From assembly GCF_001613125.1 (NCBI RefSeq), contig NZ_BDBT01000006.1, positions 124,001 through 188,000 on the forward strand: a stretch of DNA of 64,000 bases. The letters run 5' to 3'. This stretch comes from Nocardia shimofusensis NBRC 100134 (GTDB lineage Bacteria > Actinomycetota > Actinomycetes > Mycobacteriales > Mycobacteriaceae). Below are positions 40,034-49,513 of this stretch, in pieces. Both the position numbers and the translations under genes were made by a program. The notes beneath the pieces are model-generated. The model saw only the letters and a program-made list of their open reading frames with translations, was not told the DNA's origin and did not search any database. The first letter of the stretch is position 1; the number at the start of each line of letters is the position of its first letter.

Positions 40034-40464
40034 GGGCGCACGTAGATGGTCGTGACCGTCACGTTCGCCCGGTGCAGTTCGACATCCACTCGTCCGGGCA
40101 CATCGACAGCGAAGGTGAAGCGCTGGTCCGTGCCCGCCCGCACCGTGAAGGTGTGTTCGGGCGTGCCGTGGACGTGCACCTCGTCGTCGACGTCGCTGTC
40201 GACCACGAGGGTGACCGGCCGGCCCACGTGCGCCTCGGCCTGCGCGTTGACCGGGGTGACCGTGCCGCCCGCGATCCGGATGTCGACGGTCACGGCGTCC
40301 TCGCTGTGATCGGCGGCCGTGGCCTCGGCGAGGGCGGACTCCTCGGCCGAGGAACTGTCGCCGCCGCAGCCGGCGAGCAGGCATGTCGCGGTGACGAGTG
40401 CGGCGAGGACGAGTGCCGCCGGCGCGGATCGGGCCGGTGTGAATCGGCCGGACCTGCGGGTCAT
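40030..40464 (-). CDS. Cupredoxin-like lipoprotein
   Basis: A 144-aa exported lipoprotein; the lipobox is LLAGC. The mature part is an Ig/cupredoxin-like beta sandwich related to EfeO-type cupredoxin domains (IAGGTVTPVNAQAEAHVG, then VHVHGTPEHTFTV). It has His residues (VHVHG, PEHTF, ELHRAN) but no Cys in the mature domain, so a classic blue type-1 copper site is not possible. It could bind Cu(II) through histidines or act as a structural partner of the adjacent membrane proteins. ATGA overlap with the previous gene. Confidence 0.8.
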   Translation of the reverse strand: MTRRSGRFTPARSAPAALVLAALVTATCLLAGCGGDSSSAEESALAEATAADHSEDAVTVDIRIAGGTVTPVNAQAEAHVGRPVTLVVDSDVDDEVHVHGTPEHTFTVRAGTDQRFTFAVDVPGRVDVELHRANVTVTTIYVRP

Positions 40465-40655
40465 CGGTTCTCCTCTCGTTCGCGCGGAGAATCGTCGCGG
40501 GTGGTCTCGCCGTGCTCCCTGGCCTCGGCGCGGCGGTCACGCACGGCGATCACCACGATGACGGCGACCAGCGCGATCGCGGGGAGGAACGCGGGGATCG
40601 CCAGCAGCACCGAGTGGTCGGCGAGCAGGTCGACCTCGGGGAGGCCGGCGGTCAC
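40461..40655 (-). CDS. 64-aa single-helix membrane protein
   Basis: Short extracytoplasmic N-terminus, one membrane helix (VLLAIPAFLPAIALVAVIVVIAV), then a highly charged cytoplasmic tail (RDRRAEAREHGETTRDD). It begins with GTG overlapping the stop of the large membrane protein (GTGA) and ends with an ATGA overlap. The size and position suggest a small subunit of a membrane complex. Confidence 0.75.
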   Translation of the reverse strand: MTAGLPEVDLLADHSVLLAIPAFLPAIALVAVIVVIAVRDRRAEAREHGETTRDDSPREREENR

Positions 40656-42622
40656 CGCTCGCCCGCCCCGCTGTCACCGGACCTGCGGTGCCTGGCTCCG
40701 GAGTGGTCCGACGCGGACAGTTCGGCCTCGTCCGTGCCGCCTCCGGGGCCGCCGGTACGGGCACTCGCCGGGGTACCGGCCGGCTCGGTTCCCCCGGGTG
40801 ACGAGACGGCGAGATACCGGTCGTTGATCCGCGCCGCACCCCACGACAACCCCCAGACCAACGCCAGGCTGCACAGCAGCACCACCAGCGAGGCCGCGGC
40901 GAACAGCCAGGCCGGATGGTCGAAGGAGCGTTCGCGTTGCAGCACAGAGATCTCGGGGATGAACTGACGCTGGAATTCGGCCAGCGCGGGCGTCTCCTCG
41001 GCGCCGATGCCGGGATCGGCGGCCATGTAGATCGGCAGCGCGGTGTAGGTGCGGCCGTCGTGCACGCGCAGGATGGTCTTCCAGGTCCCGTCCACCGGGA
41101 CCGGGCGGGTGGACAGGTAGTGGCCCTCGCCGACGCGGGTGAGTTGGTCGATGACCAGTCCGCTCCCCGCGTCGTCGGCGCCGACACCGCCCTGCCAGGC
41201 CAGGATCTGCACCCACTCGGGGTCCTCGCTCACCAGGTCGGCCGGTTGCAGGCGGACATCGGCCACGACCGCGCGTCCGCCGCCCACCGGTGTCGTGTCG
41301 CGCAGGGCGACCGTGGCCGAGGCATTCTCGGGCACGCTGACCATCAGTCCGTTGGCGGTCGCGGCGCCCAGCACGAGGACCGCGGCAACCATGACCGCGC
41401 GCCGCACGGGGGGCCGGGGAAGCTGCTCGCCGCGCAGCACCACACCGAGCATTCCGCCGACCACGCCGCCGAGAATTCCGGTCGGTACGGCCATGGCGAG
41501 CAGTTCCGGCCACATCGCCGTCGGCCACGGATTGAGATAGACCGCCTCTACCCAGCGCGATTCGATCCACAGACCGACCGTGGCGATCCCGAAGCCGGCC
41601 AGCGCGCCCCACCAGATCCGGTTGCGGTGCAGCGGCAGCAGCGCGAGGAGTTCGACCACGACCGCGGCCCCGAGATACAGGGGGAAGACATTGCGCGGGG
41701 CATCGATGATCGGTCCGGCGACGAGGTAGGCGACCAGTCCCCGAACCACCATCGCGAACGCGACCACCGCCAGGGTGCCGCCGCGACCGAGGACGATCCG
41801 GGCGGCGACCAGGGTGACGGTGGCGGCGGCGGTGATGAGCAGCGGTTGCAGCACCAGCGGGAACTGCTGGACGCCGAAGTCGTATTCGACCTGGAAGACC
41901 GACAGGCCGATGAGCAGACCGCCGAAGGCGAAGACGCGCTGGACGCGCACACGCCACAGGTCGGGCTCGTCGGGGCGGGGCTTGTTGCGGCTGCCCTCGT
42001 ACTCCAGCAGCAGCACCGCGACCAGGGACAGTCCCGCACCGCCGATGAGCATGAGATGGGTGGGTCCCCACAGCGTGACGTCCTGGCCGAAGATGCGGTG
42101 CCAGATGTCGTCGAGCGGGAAGCCGATCAGCGCGTACAGACCCGTCGCCGCGAGCAGGATGCCGCCGACGGGCGCGTGCCAGGTGCGGGTGATCCGCACG
42201 GCCGCCGGCCCGGGCTTCTCGTCCAGCGGCAGCACGATCGCGGTCATGCCCGCGGTGAAGAGGAAGAACAGGCCGACGAGGATGAAGTAGTGCGCGGGGT
42301 TTGCCAGCGGCCCCTCGTCACGGCCGTTGCCGATGTGCAGGCTGACGTCCCAGATGAAGCCGATGAGCGCGGTGACGATGGTCAGCAGGAACAGCAGCAA
42401 CGGCAGGGCCACCCAGCCGGGCCGGTTCATGCTCTCGCCCAGCCGGTCGGCCACCGATCCCAGCCAGGTGATGCGCCGGGTGCGGTGCAGGTAGCCGATC
42501 CACAGCAACAGCGCGCCGATCACGCCCGCGGCCCCGGTCATGGCGAAGACCTGGTCCAGTGCGGCGCCGCCGCCTTCCTGGGCGAGGAGTTGTACGACCG
42601 CATCGTCGGTGGTGCTGGGCAC
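40652..42622 (-). CDS. Large polytopic membrane protein with extracytoplasmic domain, first gene of operon
   Basis: A 656-aa protein with about 12 helices, then an extracytoplasmic beta-rich domain (about residues 425-590; TRVGEGHYLSTRPVPVDGTW, like YtkA/FixH-type domains), one more helix and a Gly/Ser-rich tail. Conserved-looking polar positions in membrane regions include NPAHYFILVG, GPTHLMLIGG and FQVEYDFG. GTG 42622 follows GGGAGG. I know of no characterised homologue. It is the anchor of the four-gene unit. Confidence 0.8.
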   Translation of the reverse strand: MPSTTDDAVVQLLAQEGGGAALDQVFAMTGAAGVIGALLLWIGYLHRTRRITWLGSVADRLGESMNRPGWVALPLLLFLLTIVTALIGFIWDVSLHIGNGRDEGPLANPAHYFILVGLFFLFTAGMTAIVLPLDEKPGPAAVRITRTWHAPVGGILLAATGLYALIGFPLDDIWHRIFGQDVTLWGPTHLMLIGGAGLSLVAVLLLEYEGSRNKPRPDEPDLWRVRVQRVFAFGGLLIGLSVFQVEYDFGVQQFPLVLQPLLITAAATVTLVAARIVLGRGGTLAVVAFAMVVRGLVAYLVAGPIIDAPRNVFPLYLGAAVVVELLALLPLHRNRIWWGALAGFGIATVGLWIESRWVEAVYLNPWPTAMWPELLAMAVPTGILGGVVGGMLGVVLRGEQLPRPPVRRAVMVAAVLVLGAATANGLMVSVPENASATVALRDTTPVGGGRAVVADVRLQPADLVSEDPEWVQILAWQGGVGADDAGSGLVIDQLTRVGEGHYLSTRPVPVDGTWKTILRVHDGRTYTALPIYMAADPGIGAEETPALAEFQRQFIPEISVLQRERSFDHPAWLFAAASLVVLLCSLALVWGLSWGAARINDRYLAVSSPGGTEPAGTPASARTGGPGGGTDEAELSASDHSGARHRRSGDSGAGER

Positions 42623-42637
42623 GCGACCTCCCGTTCG

Positions 42638-42655
42638 GTTACCGGTACCTGTAAC
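42638..42655. promoter_or_regulatory. 18-bp imperfect palindrome before the membrane operon
   Basis: GTTACCGGTACCTGTAAC: 8 of 9 arm positions match. It lies 15 bases upstream of the GTG start of the large membrane protein, where a repressor would block transcription. The TetR-type gene directly upstream is the obvious candidate. Confidence 0.6.
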
Positions 42656-42846
42656 TCAGAGTAGTGCGAATATTGCCGAGCCGGGCACGCTTTCCCGCGA
42701 TACCCGGCTCGTTCTGCCGGTGTCGGCCCGACGAGTACGCGAAGCCGACACCGCCCCCGCCGCAATGCCTGATGAATAGCCCGGTAGGCGCCTCGCTAAC
42801 ACATCTTCGTCACCGACCGGGACAACGCGCGCTCCCCGCGCCGACC

Positions 42847-43581
42847 TCAGCGACTGCCGGGGTGCGGGAACAGCAGCGGCGCCAGGAATCGGCGTGCGAA
42901 CTGCTTGGCCGCCGCGGCGTCGTCCAGCGGCAGCACCCCGCGCGGGTTGGAGATGAACGACATGGTCAGCCGGACGAACAGTTCGGCGACCACCTCGGTG
43001 TCGAAGTACCCCAGTTCGCCTCGCCGCTGCCAGTGCGAGAGGAACCGGGCCACCAGCGTCCGCCCCTGCGCGATGAACTCGTCGCCGGTGAGGAAGCTGG
43101 TCAGCTCACCCGCGGCCGAGGACACCCGCAGACTGCGGGTCAGCAGGCGAGGCGAGCGGGCCTCGCTGACGAAGGCCGCGAACATCTCCGCCAGCGCACT
43201 CACCGGCCCCACCGACCGATGCACCGCCTCGGCCATGATCACCCCGACGCGCTGCGACTCGGCCATCAGCGCGAAACGCACCAGCGCCGACTTGGTCCCG
43301 AACCGCCGATACACCGTGGCAACCCCGACCCCGGCGAGTTCGGCGATGCCGACCATGGTGGTCTCCTCGAACCCCACCTCCGCGAAGCTGTCGCGTGCGG
43401 CGTCGACGATCCGCCGCGAACGCGGGTCGAGAGTAGCCAGATCAGCCCAGGTCTCGCCCGCAGCGGCAAGGAATTCCTGTGCGGTGCCGTCGATTTCGGC
43501 GTGAGACTGGAGAGCGGGCGCGCTGTCGGATCGGTCGCTGTGGCCGGTGCTGCTCCTCGGATCCTCGGTATGCGCCTTCAC
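42847..43581 (-). CDS. TetR-family regulator upstream of the membrane operon
   Basis: A 244-aa regulator. The HTH is FEETTMVGIAELAGVGVATVYRRFGTKSALV split across residues about 75-110. The first 55 residues are Ser/Asp-rich and unlike typical TetR; the true start may be further in or at GTG 43641. Its ligand domain is of ordinary length. It reads in the same direction as the four-gene operon and ends 224 bases before it. Confidence 0.82.
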   Translation of the reverse strand: MKAHTEDPRSSTGHSDRSDSAPALQSHAEIDGTAQEFLAAAGETWADLATLDPRSRRIVDAARDSFAEVGFEETTMVGIAELAGVGVATVYRRFGTKSALVRFALMAESQRVGVIMAEAVHRSVGPVSALAEMFAAFVSEARSPRLLTRSLRVSSAAGELTSFLTGDEFIAQGRTLVARFLSHWQRRGELGYFDTEVVAELFVRLTMSFISNPRGVLPLDDAAAAKQFARRFLAPLLFPHPGSR

Positions 43582-43853
43582 CGGCGCGAGCCTACCGCTC
43601 ACCACCGCCGAGCCCCTCGCACGCCGCGCCCGGCGCGACACACGTTCGCGCCGCGCACCCGCCCGCTCACCAGGCCACCGTCGATGTGATGCCCACCAGC
43701 CGATCCGACACCTGGAGGGTGCGAAACTCGAGCAATCTCACGGACAACCGAGCCGGAACCGAGAACCCCCAGGTAGACGCACACGGGACCGGCGGGCCGC
43801 CACCCGTCGAACGCGAGTTGTGCACCGGCTCGTGTCGCCGCAGGCTCGAAGGC

Positions 43854-44759
43854 ATGGATCACCTGTCCTACGCACAGTTCTTTCCTGCCCCCTACCGCTA
43901 CGAAACGCTCCCCGCACCGGAGTCCACCTTCTGGTCGTGGCGCGGAGCCGACATCCACATCGCCCGGCGAAGCAGCCCGACGGCCCCCCTCCGCGCACTG
44001 GCCGTGCACGGCGCCGGCGGGCACGCCGGACTGATGTGGCCGTACCTGGCACTCTCCGAGCGGAACGAAGCCGAAATCCTCGCCATCGACCTGCCCCTCT
44101 ACGGCGACACCCGTGAGCTCGCACCCCGCAAGGTCCGCTATCGCGACTGGATAGACCTGCTCACCGCCTTCGTCCGTGCCGAAACCGACAACGACGACCG
44201 TCCCCTGATTCTGCTCGGCGCCAGCATGGGCGGCATGCTCGCCTACGAAGCCGCAGCCCGCAGTGGACGGGTCGCCCACGTCGTCGCCACCTGCCTGCTC
44301 GACCCCGCCGATCCCGCTGCCCGCCGGGCCGCGGCCCGCTGGTCCTGGATCGGAGAGCACGCCCCGACCCTCATGCGCGCCCTCGGCCCCGCCGCAGACC
44401 TCCGACTCCCCGTGCGCTGGCTCGCCGACATGGCGAACATGAGTGCCGACCCAGCCCTGTCCCGCCACTGCGCCCGCGACCCCAAGGGCGGCGGCGTGCG
44501 AGTGCCCTTGGGCTTCCTCCACGACTACCTGACCTTCCAGCACACCCCACCGGAGACCACCACCACCCCGGTCACCCTCGTCCACCCCGCCGCGGACCGA
44601 TGGACACCCCCGGAGCTGAGCCTGCGATTCCTCGCCCGCATCGCCGCCCCGCACGAAGCGATCATGCTGGAGAACTGCGGCCACTTCCCGATCGAGGAAC
44701 CCGGTCTCACCCGAATGCTCGACACCCTGCGCGCGGTCGCCGCCGCGACCATCCCCTGA
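43854..44759 (+). CDS. Alpha/beta-hydrolase fold protein
   Basis: A 301-aa hydrolase with an intact triad: nucleophile in LLGASMGGML, Asp in HPAADRWTP, His in NCGHFPIEEPG. LAVHGAGGHAGLMWPY forms the oxyanion region. It resembles lysophospholipase or monoglyceride-lipase-like enzymes. GAAGG is three bases before the ATG. It is divergent from the TetR gene at 42847, with 272 bases between, and convergent with the next TetR gene (4-base gap). Confidence 0.87.
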   Translation: MDHLSYAQFFPAPYRYETLPAPESTFWSWRGADIHIARRSSPTAPLRALAVHGAGGHAGLMWPYLALSERNEAEILAIDLPLYGDTRELAPRKVRYRDWIDLLTAFVRAETDNDDRPLILLGASMGGMLAYEAAARSGRVAHVVATCLLDPADPAARRAAARWSWIGEHAPTLMRALGPAADLRLPVRWLADMANMSADPALSRHCARDPKGGGVRVPLGFLHDYLTFQHTPPETTTTPVTLVHPAADRWTPPELSLRFLARIAAPHEAIMLENCGHFPIEEPGLTRMLDTLRAVAAATIP

Positions 44760-44763
44760 GCGG

Positions 44764-45348
44764 TCACCGGGTCAGTCGGTCGACCAGCGCCACCAACTCC
44801 TCCACATCGAGCCGATGAACCATCGACACCCGATGCAGATGCGCGTCGACCAGATGCACCACGGTGCGCGCGGTGTGGTCCACTTCCGGCTCGCCGCGCC
44901 CGCACCGGTCCAGATGGAACGCGACCTCCGTGACCAGCCGATTCTCCAACACCCGCATCTCCTCGACCTCCACCGGCACCAGCGGCGTGACCACCCGATG
45001 CAACAGCGCGTGCAACCCGGGCCGATCCCGATGCACCTCCACCACGGCCTCGATGATCGCCCGCACCGACTCCTCGAACCCGGGCTCGGTAGCCCGCAAC
45101 TCGGCGAACACCACCTCCAATACGACTGTCACCTCGCCGACGTGCCGCCGCGCCAGCGCCCGCAACAGCGCCTGCTTGTTCGGGAAGTACTGATACAGCG
45201 TGCCCACCGACAACCCGGCACGTTCGGCGATCCGGTTCGTCGTCGTCGACAGCCCCTCCCGCGAGAACATCTGCGCGGCCGCCTCCAGCAGTGTGGCCAC
45301 GGTGTCTCGTGACCGACGCTGACGCGGCCGCCGCCGACCCTCCGCCAT
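44764..45348 (-). CDS. TetR-family regulator
   Basis: A 194-aa TetR. The HTH reads LSTTTNRIAERAGLSVGTLYQYFPNKQALL, a very typical form. A basic N-terminal arm (RRRPRQRRSRD) precedes it. ATG 45348 (or GTG 45351) follows the glucosidase stop at 45356 by only 7 bases, so the regulator is co-transcribed with the glucosidase and may control it. Confidence 0.9.
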   Translation of the reverse strand: MAEGRRRPRQRRSRDTVATLLEAAAQMFSREGLSTTTNRIAERAGLSVGTLYQYFPNKQALLRALARRHVGEVTVVLEVVFAELRATEPGFEESVRAIIEAVVEVHRDRPGLHALLHRVVTPLVPVEVEEMRVLENRLVTEVAFHLDRCGRGEPEVDHTARTVVHLVDAHLHRVSMVHRLDVEELVALVDRLTR

Positions 45349-45355
45349 CACCGGA

Positions 45356-47572
45356 TCACGACTCGGCCAGCAGCCGGTCGAGTTCCTCGGCGTCCACCCC
45401 GAAATTGGCCAGCCTGCGCAACGGAATCGACTCCAACATCCGCAGCAAGTCGACACCGAGAGCGCTACCGCCGCCGAGCATCGCTCCCATCCCCGCCGCG
45501 ACCTTGCCCAGCGCTTCGGCCGCCTTCGGATCGGCCAGCGCCTCACCCAGCGTGGAATCCAGCGTCACCGGCACCCGCACCTCGTCGCCGGCGACCGGCA
45601 CGCGCGCTCTGCCACGCAGATCACGGCTCGACGCCCCGACGAACACCTCGTACTCACCGCCCTCGACCACCCACCGATCCAGGCGCGGATCCCAATACGC
45701 CAGATCCTCGCGCCGAATGGGCACCGCCACCCGCACGCTCGTCCCCGCCGCCACGTCCACGGTCGCGAACCCGGCCAGCACCCGCACCGGTCGCACCACC
45801 GACGACCCCGGCAGTCCGACATAGACCTGAACGACCTCCCGGCCGTCCCAGGAACCGGTATTGGTGACGGTCACCTCCACCACCCAGCCCACCGCATCCG
45901 AATCCACCGTCAACTCGCTGTAGTCGAAGGAGGTGTAGGACAACCCGTGTCCGAACGGGAAACACACTTCCATCTCGCGCGCGTCGTACCACCGATAGCC
46001 GACGAACAGCCCCTCGCCGTAGCGCACTCGCGAATGCTCGCCGGGGAAGTTCAGGAACGCCGGAGTGTCCTGCAGACGCCTGGGCGCGGTCTCCGCCAGC
46101 CGCCCCGACGGATTCACCACCCCGAACAACACATCCGCCAGACCACCGCCACCTGCCTGCCCCAGCAGTCCGCCATCCAGAATCGCCTGTGCCTGCGCTG
46201 CCACGGGCTCGAGCCGCAACATCCCGCCGTGCGCGAGCACCACCACCGTTCGCGGCTGCACCCGGACCACCTCGGTCAGCAGCCGCAACTGATCGGCGGG
46301 CAACTCGATGTCGGTGCGATCGAACCCCTCCGACTCCTGATTCGCCGCCAACCCCAGAAACACCACCGCCACGGCCGCTTCGGAAGCCACCGCCACCGCC
46401 TCGACCCGCAACGCGTCCGCGTCCCCGGTCCCATCGGTGGTGAAACCGCGCGCATAGGTGACCGACCCCGGCCCCGCATGAGCGCGGATCTCCTCCAACG
46501 GCACATCCAGCCGCGCCGCGTTCACATGCGAACTGCCACCACCCTGATAGCGCGGCGACTCGGCAAACTCACCCACCACCGCCAGCGCACTACCCGCCGA
46601 CAACGGCAACAACTCACGATCGTTCTTCAGCAACACCACGCACCGCCCCGCCACCTCCCGCGCCAGCGCGTGATGAGCCGCCACGTCCACCTCCGGGACG
46701 TGGAGTTGCCTGCCCTGCCGCACCCGCTCGGCCAGCACCGCCATCCGCTCCGCCGCCCGATCCAGATCCGCCGGGTCAAGCACACCCGCCTCGACCGCCG
46801 AGACGACCCGCGCATCGGAGGCGCCCCCGCTACCGGGCATCTCCAGATCCAGCCCGGCCCGCACCGCCCGCACCCGATCGGTGACCGCGCCCCAGTCGCT
46901 GACGACCACCCCGTCGAAGCCCCACTCGCCACGCAACACCTCGGTCAGCAGCCACCGGTCCTCGCAAGCGTGCACCCCGTTGATCCGGTTGTAGGAGCAC
47001 ATCACCGTCCACGGCCGCGCCGTCCGCACGATATGCGCGAACGCTCGCAGATAGATCTCCCGCAACGGCCGCGCGTCGACATCCGAACTCGACCGCATCC
47101 GATCGTGCTCGGCATTGTTGGCCGCGAAATGCTTCAACGACGCCCCCACCCCGGTGCTCTGCAACCCCTGCACCCACGCCGCCCCCAGCACCCCGGTGAG
47201 CAGCGGGTCCTCGGAGTAATACTCGAAATTCCGACCGCCCCGCGGATCGCGCTTGATGTTCACCCCCGGCCCGAGCAACACATCCACCGCCGCCGCCCGC
47301 GCCTCGTGCCCCAACGCCACCGCGACCCGGCGCACCAACTCGGCGTCCCAGCCCTGCGCCAGCCCGACCGCGGGCGGGAAACACGTCGCGGGCAGGCTCT
47401 CGGACAGGCCGAGATGGTCGGTGGCGCCGACCTGTCTGCGCACGCCGTGCGGACCGTCGGTCATCGTGACCGACTCGATCTCCCCCACGGACTTCGTGGT
47501 CCAGAAATCCGCCCCGCTACCGAGTGCCGCCTTGTCCGCCGTCGACAGATCCGCGATCGGAGAGTCAGTCAT
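45356..47572 (-). CDS. Glycoside hydrolase family 3 beta-glucosidase
   Basis: A 738-aa GH3 enzyme without signal peptide. The N-terminal barrel has GVNIKRDPRGGRNFEYYSEDP, LKHFAANNAEHDR and the nucleophile Asp in DGVVVSDWGA. The middle sandwich domain begins near VVLLKNDRELLPL and ends before PFGHGLSYTSFDYS, after which comes a fibronectin-like domain (EVTVTNTGSWDGREVVQVYV). It removes terminal beta-glucosyl residues from imported oligosaccharides or glycosides. Cotranscription with a TetR gene suggests induction. Confidence 0.93.
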   Translation of the reverse strand: MTDSPIADLSTADKAALGSGADFWTTKSVGEIESVTMTDGPHGVRRQVGATDHLGLSESLPATCFPPAVGLAQGWDAELVRRVAVALGHEARAAAVDVLLGPGVNIKRDPRGGRNFEYYSEDPLLTGVLGAAWVQGLQSTGVGASLKHFAANNAEHDRMRSSSDVDARPLREIYLRAFAHIVRTARPWTVMCSYNRINGVHACEDRWLLTEVLRGEWGFDGVVVSDWGAVTDRVRAVRAGLDLEMPGSGGASDARVVSAVEAGVLDPADLDRAAERMAVLAERVRQGRQLHVPEVDVAAHHALAREVAGRCVVLLKNDRELLPLSAGSALAVVGEFAESPRYQGGGSSHVNAARLDVPLEEIRAHAGPGSVTYARGFTTDGTGDADALRVEAVAVASEAAVAVVFLGLAANQESEGFDRTDIELPADQLRLLTEVVRVQPRTVVVLAHGGMLRLEPVAAQAQAILDGGLLGQAGGGGLADVLFGVVNPSGRLAETAPRRLQDTPAFLNFPGEHSRVRYGEGLFVGYRWYDAREMEVCFPFGHGLSYTSFDYSELTVDSDAVGWVVEVTVTNTGSWDGREVVQVYVGLPGSSVVRPVRVLAGFATVDVAAGTSVRVAVPIRREDLAYWDPRLDRWVVEGGEYEVFVGASSRDLRGRARVPVAGDEVRVPVTLDSTLGEALADPKAAEALGKVAAGMGAMLGGGSALGVDLLRMLESIPLRRLANFGVDAEELDRLLAES

Positions 47573-47649
47573 GGGCCAACACTAGGGCACGACGACGCGC
47601 TGACCACGGCATTCGACGCCCGCGCTGCCGCGCCGAGCCCCCGACCGGC

Positions 47650-48453
47650 TCACGGCACGATAGCAAGCTGCCGGGACTGGGCGACCAGAACGCCTGTGCT
47701 GTCCCAGAGTTCGAAATCCTCCTCGTGGAAGCCGTTCACCAGATGCTTGGTGGTCACCCGGCAGGCCAGCCACCCGGGCGCGGGACGCCTGCGGATGTGC
47801 GCGGTCAACTCGATGGTCGACGAAGCGCGGACACCATGATCGAAGATGACCGGGGGAGCGGCATCGACCAGCGCCGCGAGCGCGATCGGGTCCGCGTCGC
47901 GACCGTCGGTGAAGCGCATCCAGAACTCCCAGGTCGTCGCCCGGCCCAGCTCGCCGCCCCAGAAGCCGCGCAACGCCGGCATCCGGAACTCGACCCGCTC
48001 ACCGATCCCCGTCTTGGCGACCTTGTTCCGCCCCGCGACCGGGTCGACACAGTCCTGCGGGGCAGGCAACTCCGGTGCGACACCGAGCTCGATCGTCTGC
48101 CCTTCGGCCGCCGCCAGATCGGAGAACGTGGCAAGCACCCGGATGATCTCCTTGTCGTCGCGCAACAGCGTCGCCGCGCCGGTCCCGGTCCGCCGCCCGA
48201 TCCGCGCCGTCTCGGTCACCACCCGCGCCGGACCCGGCGTGCCGGGGCGCAGGTAGTGCGCCGACACCGACAGAAGATCGGGCTGCGGCACCTCACCGCG
48301 CAACGCCTGCAGACAGACCGCCAGCAGATAACCGCCGTTGGCGGTGCCCGCAGGGGTGTTCCAGCGGTCGGTCAGCTCCAGTTCGTAGACATGGTCGCCG
48401 ATCGAGGTGCTCGCGGTGTCGCTGTCGAAGGCGTAGGGCGCGGTGGTGGTCAT
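47650..48453 (-). CDS. Acyl-CoA thioesterase, double-hotdog family
   Basis: A 267-aa protein of the TesB-like / mycobacterial thioesterase group. It has two hotdog halves: the first around TANGGYLLAVCLQALRG and SAHYLRPGTPGPARV, the second around STIELTAHIRRRPAPGWLACRV and LWDSTGVLVAQSRQ. The C-terminal catalytic-type segment is the usual VLVAQSRQL. It likely hydrolyses medium or branched acyl-CoAs. Confidence 0.87.
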   Translation of the reverse strand: MTTTAPYAFDSDTASTSIGDHVYELELTDRWNTPAGTANGGYLLAVCLQALRGEVPQPDLLSVSAHYLRPGTPGPARVVTETARIGRRTGTGAATLLRDDKEIIRVLATFSDLAAAEGQTIELGVAPELPAPQDCVDPVAGRNKVAKTGIGERVEFRMPALRGFWGGELGRATTWEFWMRFTDGRDADPIALAALVDAAPPVIFDHGVRASSTIELTAHIRRRPAPGWLACRVTTKHLVNGFHEEDFELWDSTGVLVAQSRQLAIVP

Positions 48454-48550
48454 CGTTTTCCTTTCCCGTACTAACGATGATCATCGCGCACCGGCCCGAC
48501 GGCACATCCGGTGGTGCCGGGCAGCGAGCCCGCCCGGCCCGTCGAGTCGG

Positions 48551-49423
48551 TCAACCCAGCCGGGCGATCACCTTCTCCGCGAACCGCGACAGATGCGAGA
48601 TCTTGGTCTCCAAGCTCTCGGTGTCCGGCTCCCGGGTATAGGGGTAGCGGAAACCGACGATCACATCGGTGACGCCCTTGTCCTCCAGCCGCTTCACCCC
48701 GTCCACCGTGAACCCGTCCATCGAGATCACATGCACCTCGAAATCCTTGCGCGTGCCGTACTCCGCGCGCAGCGCGTCGAGCTCGCCGAGCAACCGATCC
48801 AGCTCCACCGGGTCGCCGCCGGCGTGCATCCAGCCGTCGCCCCGCTGCGCCGCGCGCCGCAGGGCCGCCTTGCTGTGCCCACCGACGAGAATCGGGATAG
48901 GCTCGCTCGGCACCGGGGCGATCTTGATGGGTGGAAGATCGAAGAACTGCCCGTGGAACTCGAAATACCCGCCCGCCGTCAGCCCGCGGACGATGTCGAT
49001 GCACTCGTCCATCCGCGCGCCCCGCTTCTCGAACGGCACGTCCATGATCTCGAAATCGTCCGGCCACGGACTGATCCCCACACCGAGCCCGAGCCGGTTC
49101 CCGCTCAGCACCGCCACCGAGGCCGCCTGTTTGGCCACCAGCACCGGCGGACGAATCGGCAGCTTCACCACGAACGGTGTCAGTCGCAGGTTCGTGGTCG
49201 CCGCCGCGATGGCCGCCGAGAGCACGAATGCTTCGGGAAAGGGCTTGTCCTCCAGGAACTCCCGGCTCCCGTCGGGAGTGTAGGGATAGGTGGCATCGGA
49301 ATCGCGGGGGTAGGCGATGCTGTCGGCGATCGTCATCGAGGTGTAGCCGGCCGCCTCCGCCGCCTGCGCCAGCGGCACGTAGAACGACGGGTCGACCATG
49401 GTCTCCGCATAGGTGAATCGCAT
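48551..49423 (-). CDS. LLM-class F420-dependent oxidoreductase
   Basis: A 290-aa luciferase-like monooxygenase-fold enzyme. Features include the opening FTYAETMVDPSFYVPLAQAAEA, RLGLGVGISPWPDDFE and PIPILVGGHSKAALRRAA. These fit the F420-using branch common in mycolic-acid actinobacteria rather than FMN luciferases. Substrate unknown. ATG 49423 follows AGGAAGG. It lies 97 bases upstream of the thioesterase, on the same strand. Confidence 0.88.
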   Translation of the reverse strand: MRFTYAETMVDPSFYVPLAQAAEAAGYTSMTIADSIAYPRDSDATYPYTPDGSREFLEDKPFPEAFVLSAAIAAATTNLRLTPFVVKLPIRPPVLVAKQAASVAVLSGNRLGLGVGISPWPDDFEIMDVPFEKRGARMDECIDIVRGLTAGGYFEFHGQFFDLPPIKIAPVPSEPIPILVGGHSKAALRRAAQRGDGWMHAGGDPVELDRLLGELDALRAEYGTRKDFEVHVISMDGFTVDGVKRLEDKGVTDVIVGFRYPYTREPDTESLETKISHLSRFAEKVIARLG

Positions 49424-49513
49424 CCGATCAGCCTTCCTGCTCGCGCGGCAGCGTGATCGCGGCCACACCCTGCCGCCCAATCAATCATCCGCTCCGCAGG
49501 GCGTCAAGACCGG

